35,790 nucleotides of DNA. Source: Planctomycetota bacterium (GTDB taxonomy: Bacteria > Planctomycetota > Phycisphaerae > Tepidisphaerales > Tepidisphaeraceae). Each line of letters opens with the position of its first letter. The first letter of the stretch is position 1. The stretch is taken from positions 1 to 35,790 of the forward strand of contig JAEZED010000064.1 in assembly GCA_023417885.1 (NCBI GenBank). Reading direction: 5' to 3'. Positions 6,704 through 12,440 of this stretch are shown one piece after another. Both the position numbers and the translations under genes were made by a program. Below the pieces are notes generated by a model that did no database searches, was not told the DNA's origin, and saw only the letters and a list, made by a program, of their open reading frames with translations.

Positions 6704-8227
6704 CTCGTCGCCCAGCACGTTGAGCTGGAGGCGGCGGCTTTCGTCGGGGTTGAGCGACGGGCCGGTGATGCGGTCGCCGGTGAGGGAGACGTCGTCGAGG
6801 CCGGGGGCGGCGCCGATCCAGGTCTTGTCGGCGAGCTTCTGGACGTTGCGCACCGGCGGGTTGGGCAGCGGCACGAGGTCGGGCGCGTCCGGGCCGTCCC
6901 AGAGCGCGAGGACGTTGTAGTACTGGTCGCGCTGCGCGGGCGTCCAGCCGGCGTCGCGGATGAGCCGGCAGAGCTCGCGCACCCCGAGGTGGTAGATCGT
7001 CCCCGCGGCGGAGACGACGTTCTCCTCCATCATCGCCCCGCCCATGTCGTTGGCGCCGAAGAACAGCGCAAGCTGCCCGATCTTCGGGCCCATCGTCACC
7101 CAGCTCGACTGGAGGCTCGGCATGTTGTCGAAGAAGAGCCGCGCCACGGCGAGCGTGCGCAGGTACTCCTCCGCCCCCGCGGACCGCACGACGCGGCCCT
7201 TCCGCACGTCTTCATGCTCCATCGCGTCGAAGTCGCCGTGAATGGCCGGGTCATACTCCTTGGCGCGGCCCAGCGGGACGTTCTCGCGCTGGAAGGGCCA
7301 GTGGATGAACGCCTCGAAACGCCCCGGAGACGGCAGGGACGGAGGCACGAAACCGCTCAGGCGCGAAGGGTCCAGATCCGGGGGTGGCGACTTCGTGAAC
7401 ACGCCCGGATACCTGGCCTCCACCCTCGAGGCGATCGCGCCGATCTCCGACCCCTTCGTGCCTCCGTGCGTCCGTGCCTCAGTGCCTTCCGCCAGCGCGA
7501 GGGCATAGTCCTGCATCTCCCGCAGCACCGCCATGTGCTCGATCCGCTCCTGCACCGTCTCGATGTGCCCGATCATCATCGTGCAGGAGGTGTTCAGACC
7601 CTCCTCGTGCGCCACGCGCATCACGCGCAGCCAGTCGGCGCCGCTGGCCTTGATGTGCCCGATCTTCTTCCGCACACGCGGCGAAAAGATCTCCCCGCCA
7701 CCGCCGGGAATCGTGTCCAGCCCCGCCGCCTTGAAGGCGCGGATGATCTCCCGCACGTCCATGCCCCAGAACCGCTCGAACTCGATGAACTCCGGCGGGC
7801 TGAAGGCGTGGATGTGGATCGTCGGGTAGTTCGTCTTGATGTACGCGAGCAGATCGAGGTACCACTGCATCGGCAGGCGGTCGTTCATGCCCCCCTGCAT
7901 GAGGATCTGCGTTCCGCCGATGGCGATCAGCTCCTCGATCTTGGCGCCGATCTGCTCGTAGCTGAGCACGTAGCTGTCGGCGTCGTCATGGTCGCGCCGA
8001 AAGCCGCAGAAGGTGCACTTGCTCGTGCAGACGTTCGTGTAGTTGATGTTCCGGTCGACGACGTACGTGCGGTACGGCTCGGGATGCAGCCGCTGCGTCA
8101 CGGCGTGGGCCCACTCGCCGAGGTCCTGGAGCGTCGCCGAGCGGTAGAGCTCCAGGGCCTGCGGGTCGGTCAGCCGGGCCTTCCCGGCAACCACGGCATC
8201 GATGTCGAAACTAAGGCGGCTGCTCAT
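6698..8227 (-). CDS. mqnC: Cyclic dehypoxanthinyl futalosine synthase, with in-frame insertion
   Basis: MqnC is a radical-SAM enzyme of the futalosine route to menaquinone. The 509-residue product has the cluster-binding motif C67-TSK-C71-TF-C74 preceded by NINYTNV, then GGTQILMQGG, HIHAFSPPE and, near the end, FGANDMGGAMMEENVVSAAG, which separates MqnC from its paralogue MqnE. Usual MqnC length is about 350-390. The excess comes from an inserted segment at about residues 241-300, between QERIEHMAVLREMQD and FEAFIHWPFQRENVPL, and a shorter one at about 321-350. The first insertion is bounded in the DNA by inverted repeats (see 7332-7489). The frame stays open. The ATG at 8227 begins MSSRLSFD; a longer upstream frame lacks homology-like character. 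No other mqn genes are nearby. Activity with the insertion is unproven. Confidence 0.92.
   Translation of the reverse strand: MSSRLSFDIDAVVAGKARLTDPQALELYRSATLQDLGEWAHAVTQRLHPEPYRTYVVDRNINYTNVCTSKCTFCGFRRDHDDADSYVLSYEQIGAKIEELIAIGGTQILMQGGMNDRLPMQWYLDLLAYIKTNYPTIHIHAFSPPEFIEFERFWGMDVREIIRAFKAAGLDTIPGGGGEIFSPRVRKKIGHIKASGADWLRVMRVAHEEGLNTSCTMMIGHIETVQERIEHMAVLREMQDYALALAEGTEARTHGGTKGSEIGAIASRVEARYPGVFTKSPPPDLDPSRLSGFVPPSLPSPGRFEAFIHWPFQRENVPLGRAKEYDPAIHGDFDAMEHEDVRKGRVVRSAGAEEYLRTLAVARLFFDNMPSLQSSWVTMGPKIGQLALFFGANDMGGAMMEENVVSAAGTIYHLGVRELCRLIRDAGWTPAQRDQYYNVLALWDGPDAPDLVPLPNPPVRNVQKLADKTWIGAAPGLDDVSLTGDRITGPSLNPDESRRLQLNVLGDER
7332..7489. repeat. Inverted-repeat-bounded insertion inside mqnC
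   Basis: ACGGAGGCACGAA (7339-7351) and its exact complement (7455-7467) form a 13-bp inverted repeat around 103 bases. The right arm extends into four 8-base units of the type CGTGCCTC at 7457-7488. The left arm also extends into related words (GGCAGGGA). The interval coincides with residues absent from ordinary MqnC. It resembles a small non-autonomous element (MITE-like) carried in frame. It encodes no transposase. Confidence 0.6.
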
Positions 8228-8334
8228 CGGAACCGATAGTACGTCGCCGCGTTCGGGCGATCGGCCCCGGCAGCTGGCGCAATGATTCTTCAACCGATCT
8301 GAAAACACCCATCCCGGCGCCCTGCGAGCCAGCC

Positions 8335-8790
8335 TTACCTGCCGAGTCGGCGGGCGGGCTGTTCCTCCTCGAGACGCAGGATGAGCGACTGATCCTCCCC
8401 CCACCCCATGCGCGCGACCGCGACCAGGTCGAGGTTCACCCCCTTGCGCTGGTAGGCCCGCCGAATCTCCGCCTGGAGGCGGCCCTGCGTCATCTCGCTG
8501 GTGGCGACGCCCTGCTCGTCCAGCAGGGGGAGCCAGAGCTGGCCGTCTTCATTCACGCGGCGAACCAGGCGCATCTCCTCGTCGGGCGCCGTGAGGCCGA
8601 TGATCGAGATCACGAGCATCTCGCCGGGCTGGATCTGTGCGCCGAGCTCCTGCTGCTGCGCCGGCTGCTCCGGCTGCGTTCCCTGCGCGATGGCGCCGGG
8701 GCCGCGCGCGGCGAGGAAGAGGAGGGCGAGAATGCCCGCGCCGGCCAGGGCCAGCGATCGGGCGGCGAATCGGCGTGCCGGGGTCGTCAT
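8335..8790 (-). CDS. Secreted single-domain polysaccharide-export-like protein
   Basis: The 151-residue product begins with an Arg-rich n-region and a hydrophobic core (about residues 12-35), giving a signal peptide ending near GAIAQ. The rest resembles one Poly_export (Wza N-terminal, PF02563) domain: IQPGEMLVISIIGL, then RRVNEDGQLWLPLLDEQGVATSEMTQGRLQAEIRRAY. Full Wza-type channels also have SLBB domains and a C-terminal membrane helix, which are missing here. AAGGAG lies six bases before the ATG. No capsule or exopolysaccharide genes are near. It may be a periplasmic adaptor of envelope polysaccharide traffic; role unproven. Confidence 0.75.
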   Translation of the reverse strand: MTTPARRFAARSLALAGAGILALLFLAARGPGAIAQGTQPEQPAQQQELGAQIQPGEMLVISIIGLTAPDEEMRLVRRVNEDGQLWLPLLDEQGVATSEMTQGRLQAEIRRAYQRKGVNLDLVAVARMGWGEDQSLILRLEEEQPARRLGR

Positions 8791-8965
8791 TGCGGGCTCC
8801 TTCGGCGGCAATCCGCTGGAACGCGGCCGCCGGCGGCAGATTAGCAGCTTCGAGCCCGCCATCCCACCGATTTCCGGCATCGGCGACGCGCGCGCGGCGG
8901 GCGGGCGCCCGCCTATCCTGAAGCTTCACCGCCCTGGAAGCGGCGGGACGCAAGAGAGGACGCAG

Positions 8966-9568
8966 ATGGGCAAGCGCACCGACAACCCCTCCGCCGGCGG
9001 GAAGCCGGACTCCCCCGCGCCCACGGATCAGGCGGGCGACGTCCATGCGCTGCTCGAGGTGTCGGGCGGGGATCATCCGGGCATCCTGGACGAGATCAGC
9101 CAGTATGTCGCGAAGCGCGGGGCGACGATCGAGGCGGTGCGCGTAGTGAGCCTGCGCGGCCACTTCGCGCTGCTGATGCTGGTCGCGGGGGATGCGACGA
9201 GCCTGGGGCGCGTGACGGGCGAGCTGCACGAGCTGATGGAGCGGACTGGAGTCCGGGCGGTCTACGAGTCGCCGCGGGAACCGGAGTCCGGCCGGTTCGG
9301 CGGGACCTGCTTCCACCTGCGCGCCGGCGGCGGGGCGGACGCGGACGAATCAACCACGATCCGCGAGACGAGCAACCTGCTGCGTGTGCTGAACGTGAAC
9401 ATCCGCGACGTGGAGACGCGCCGGACGCTCGGCGGCGGCTTCGACATGCGGATGGACCTCGACGTCCCGCGCGACGTGCCGGTTGGTCAGCTTCGCGGCC
9501 TCATCGGCCAGCTCCTCGACCGCCACCCGATCCAGTGGGAGCTTTCGGCGCCCGTCGGCGAGCATTGA
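8966..9568 (+). CDS. Tandem ACT-domain regulatory protein (GcvR-like)
   Basis: The 200-residue product holds two ACT-type modules. The first (about residues 25-92) has HALLEVSGGDHPGILDEISQYVAKRGATIEAVRV, with the Gly-Asp-His-Pro-Gly turn typical of the GcvR family. The second (about 108-195) has FHLRAGGGADADESTTIRETSNLLRVLNVNIRDVETR. GcvR-like proteins sense amino acids and modulate glycine-cleavage or amino-acid genes, usually by protein-protein contact. The first 22 residues are Pro/Ser-rich and disordered. GAGAGGA lies five bases before the ATG. No gcv genes are present, so the target is unknown. Confidence 0.8.
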   Translation: MGKRTDNPSAGGKPDSPAPTDQAGDVHALLEVSGGDHPGILDEISQYVAKRGATIEAVRVVSLRGHFALLMLVAGDATSLGRVTGELHELMERTGVRAVYESPREPESGRFGGTCFHLRAGGGADADESTTIRETSNLLRVLNVNIRDVETRRTLGGGFDMRMDLDVPRDVPVGQLRGLIGQLLDRHPIQWELSAPVGEH

Positions 9569-9604
9569 CGGCGATCGCACATCGGTCGCCGTACACAGAC
9601 TTCG

Positions 9605-9627
9605 GAACGGGCTGGAAGCCCTTGCCA
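9605..9627. repeat. REP-like palindrome, GGCTGGAAGCC family (copy 1)
   Basis: GGGCT-GGA-AGCCC at 9609-9621, followed by TTGCCAC, lies between the ACT gene and ldh. The same core with similar flanks occurs inside dinG at 13918-13943, so this is a dispersed family, not chance symmetry. Confidence 0.55.
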
Positions 9628-9767
9628 CGCTGCTCCATCGTTTCAGTACATCCGTTTGCCGCAAGGTGACGTCGGGCCGGGGCTTTGGCCGTGCCGATGC
9701 CCATCCCGGGCAGGCGGATATGCTCGTGGGGCGAAGGGGCCCCTGACACTCGGGAAGAGGGATGCGC

Positions 9768-10736
9768 ATGCAGCCGGCCGCGCTTGTTCCACGGAAGATC
9801 GCCATCGTCGGCGCCGGAAGCGTCGGCGCGACGGCGGCCTATGCCTGCCAGATCCGCGGCGTGTGCGACGAGATCGCGCTGTACGACATCGATGGCGCGA
9901 AGGCGGCCGCCCAGGCGCAGGATCTTCAGCACGGCGCCCCCTTCACGCCGACTGTGGCCGTCGAGGGGGGTGACGACATCGGCCTGTGCGCGGGCGCGGC
10001 GGTCATCCTTTTTGCGGCGGGCGCCAAGCAGCCGCCGGGCGTCTCGCGACTGGCGCTGACGCAGCGAAACAGCGACCTGCTCGGGCAGATCGTGCCGCGC
10101 CTCATGGAGGTGAACCCGGCGGCCACGCTGCTGATGGTGAGCAACCCGGTAGATGTGCTCACCTACGGGGCGCTCAAGCTCTCTGGCCTGCCGCGCAGCC
10201 GCGTGCTGGGAACGGGGACGGTCCTCGATTCGGCGCGATTCCGGTCGCTCATCGGCAGCCGGCTCCGCGTCGCGGCGCGCCATGTGCACGCCTACGTCGC
10301 CGGCGAGCACGGGGACAGCGAGATACCCCTCTGGAGCAGCGCCGCCGTCGGGACCATGCCGCTGCGCGACTGGGCCGTCATGGGTCACGGCCGGCTCGAC
10401 GTGCGGGCCCGCACGGAGATCACGCAGCAGACCCGCACCGCCGCGGCACAGATCGTGGCGGGCAAGGGGGCGACGTGGTTCGCGATCGGCTTGTGCTGCG
10501 CCGTCATCGTCGATGCGCTCTTCGACGACACGGCGCGCGTGCTTCCGGTGAGCGCGTACGTGGACGAGCAGGACGGCATCGAGGGCGTAGGTGACGTCTG
10601 CCTCGGCCTGCCGCGCCTCGTGAGCCATGCCGGTGTCGAGCCGCCGCTGAACATCCCCATGAACGACAACGAGCGCGCCGGCCTGCGCAACAGCGCCGAG
10701 GTGCTCAGGGCCGCCATCCGGGAGGCGGGCTTCTGA
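9768..10736 (+). CDS. ldh: L-lactate dehydrogenase
   Basis: This cytoplasmic enzyme interconverts pyruvate and lactate with NAD(H). The 322-residue product has the Rossmann motif IAIVGAGSVGATAAY, the mobile loop GAKQPPGVSRLALTQRN, NPVDVLTY and the catalytic GEHGDSEIP (His of the Asp-His pair). In the loop the substrate-selecting residue is Gln (in AKQPPG), which marks lactate rather than malate dehydrogenase (Arg there). Two ATGs are possible: 9762 abuts the ribosome site AGAGG, whereas 9768 sits seven bases after it and is preferred. The final TEITQQTRTAAAQIVAGKGATWFAI is the usual C-terminal half. The downstream gene of unknown function starts 40 bases on and may be co-transcribed. Confidence 0.93.
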   Translation: MQPAALVPRKIAIVGAGSVGATAAYACQIRGVCDEIALYDIDGAKAAAQAQDLQHGAPFTPTVAVEGGDDIGLCAGAAVILFAAGAKQPPGVSRLALTQRNSDLLGQIVPRLMEVNPAATLLMVSNPVDVLTYGALKLSGLPRSRVLGTGTVLDSARFRSLIGSRLRVAARHVHAYVAGEHGDSEIPLWSSAAVGTMPLRDWAVMGHGRLDVRARTEITQQTRTAAAQIVAGKGATWFAIGLCCAVIVDALFDDTARVLPVSAYVDEQDGIEGVGDVCLGLPRLVSHAGVEPPLNIPMNDNERAGLRNSAEVLRAAIREAGF

Positions 10737-10776
10737 CCGGCCCATCGCCCCTTTTTGCGAAGCGCAGGACGTTGCG

Positions 10777-11808
10777 ATGCCCCTTCCCAAGGAAGCTTTC
10801 GGCAACCCGACCGGCTGGATCCTGGCGACGCTCCTGGTCGCGGGCATCGGGGCCGGCCTCGTGAGCCTGCACCGCCACGGCGCGCCGACCACCATGACCG
10901 CCTTCGGCGCCGACGCCGCCAACTACGGCACGATCGCCCTCCCGATCGACCCGGGCGTCGTCGTTCCCGGCTGGCCGCACGAGGCGGGCGACGCCACCGA
11001 GCAGTACCGCCTCGCGGCTGATGCGTACACGACGAGCCTGCTGGCGCGCCGGCCGTACGAGGACTTCCTGCGCGAATCGGTGCGCGCCCCGGCCGGGCCG
11101 GGAGCGCTGCCACTGCTCCAGCACCTCCTCGCCGGCGCGAGGCACGAGCGCGCGACCCTGCTCGGCGACGCTCCGTCGGTGCTGGTGAACTACGACCAGC
11201 ACCTCCCGCGGCTCGACGCGCTCTACGCGCTGGGGCAGGTCGCGATGAAGCAGGCGGGGCTGCTGGCGGCGCGCAACTCGGCCGGCGACCTCGCCGAGGC
11301 GCGGCGTCTCTACGAGGCCGCCTTCATCCTCGGCGTTCACCTCTTCGACGAGCGGATCGTCCACCGCGAGATGGAGTACGGCTATCGCCTGATCAGCCAG
11401 TCGCTCGGCGGGCTGATCGCCCTGGCGAGGAAGGAGGGGCGCGACGACCGCGCCGCCATCCTCGCCGAGCGGCGCACGCGCTTCGGCGACTACGTGAACG
11501 GTCGCCTCCAGCCCGTGTGGGACAAGATCTCTGCGATCAACGTCGTGCGGCGCGACGACGACACCGCGGACGTGCACATCGGCGACATCTTCGCCATCGC
11601 GCAGTCGGAGGCGGCGGACCCCTTGTGGCGCCTCGAGGCGATCCTGCGCCTGGGGAAGGCCCGTCACGACGCCTCGCGCGAGGCCGACCGCGCCGCCGCC
11701 GAGCGCCACCTGCGCCATCTCGACGCGACGTTGAGCGACCCGCGGCTGAAGCTGGCGATCGATCAGGCGATGGCCCTGACACAGGCCCAGCGCATGCACG
11801 CGCGGTAG
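10777..11808 (+). CDS. Unknown protein with N-terminal membrane anchor
   Basis: I do not recognise this 343-residue protein. It starts with a short cytoplasmic end and one hydrophobic helix (about residues 13-30: GWILATLLVAGIGAGLVSL). The rest is mostly charged, Ala-rich helices with a TPR-like look: YRLAADAYTTSLLARRPYEDFLRES, LYALGQVAMKQAGLLAARNSAGDLAEARRLYEAAF, then AIAQSEAADPLWRLEAILRLGKARHDAS. This suggests an extracytoplasmic helical repeat domain. GCAGGAC lies eight bases upstream of the ATG. It follows ldh by 40 bases and is itself followed by the zinc-ribbon membrane protein after 26 bases, so all three may be one transcript. Function is unknown. Confidence 0.8.
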   Translation: MPLPKEAFGNPTGWILATLLVAGIGAGLVSLHRHGAPTTMTAFGADAANYGTIALPIDPGVVVPGWPHEAGDATEQYRLAADAYTTSLLARRPYEDFLRESVRAPAGPGALPLLQHLLAGARHERATLLGDAPSVLVNYDQHLPRLDALYALGQVAMKQAGLLAARNSAGDLAEARRLYEAAFILGVHLFDERIVHREMEYGYRLISQSLGGLIALARKEGRDDRAAILAERRTRFGDYVNGRLQPVWDKISAINVVRRDDDTADVHIGDIFAIAQSEAADPLWRLEAILRLGKARHDASREADRAAAERHLRHLDATLSDPRLKLAIDQAMALTQAQRMHAR

Positions 11809-11834
11809 CGGCGCCGGATTGTTACCATGTCGAC

Positions 11835-12440
11835 ATGCCGCGGCTGGTTTCGCTGACGCTGCTCTCCGTCCTCGTCCTGCCGGCGGCGGCACTGGTGTAC
11901 ACGCTGGCCGTGGTGATCGGCTACGAGATGGCGGGCTGGAACTCGGACTACACCGTCTGGCTGACGGCGGATGCGATCTCCTTCGGGCTCGTGGTCGGGT
12001 GGTGGCTGGCGCTCTGGGGACGATCGATCGAATGGACGGCGTGGATGATCTCCGCCACGATGCTGGCCACGGGCGGGAGCATTCTCCTCGGAATCGTCGC
12101 CGGCATCCTCGCCGCGATGGCCATCAACGAGGAGAGCTTCGGCCTGTTCATCGGCGGGGGTACGAGCGTGGTCGCATGGCTGGTGAGCGCATGCGTCCTG
12201 TGGCGTCGCGGCGGTACCGCCGGCTCCGCAGCGGCGAATGATCCGGGGGCGCAGGCGGTCGTATTCTGCCCGAAGTGCGGTTACGCCCTCAACGGCCTGC
12301 GCGAGGCACGCTGCCCTGAGTGCGGCGAGGTCTACACGCTCGACGCGCTCCTGCGCGCCCAGCCTTCCTTCGGCGGAGCCTCCGACCTCGCCGCGGAGGA
12401 CGCGGGCGCGCCTCAGGCTTCGACATCCGGACGCCGGTGA
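11835..12440 (+). CDS. Four-helix membrane protein with C-terminal zinc ribbon
   Basis: The 201-residue product has four hydrophobic helices (about residues 4-30, 40-62, 66-96 and 102-124), then a cytoplasmic zinc ribbon with two CxxC knuckles: FCPKCGYALNGL and RCPECGE. This CPKCGY-x-LxGL-x-RCPECG module is very common in planctomycete membrane proteins and helps place the organism. Its biochemical role is not established. The gene ends 28 bases inside the converging dinG gene (overlapping 3' ends). Confidence 0.8.
   Translation: MPRLVSLTLLSVLVLPAAALVYTLAVVIGYEMAGWNSDYTVWLTADAISFGLVVGWWLALWGRSIEWTAWMISATMLATGGSILLGIVAGILAAMAINEESFGLFIGGGTSVVAWLVSACVLWRRGGTAGSAAANDPGAQAVVFCPKCGYALNGLREARCPECGEVYTLDALLRAQPSFGGASDLAAEDAGAPQASTSGRR

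Noticed and set aside
7457..7488. CRISPR-like repeat array
   Set aside because: Units are 8 bases with no spacers and no cas genes are nearby.
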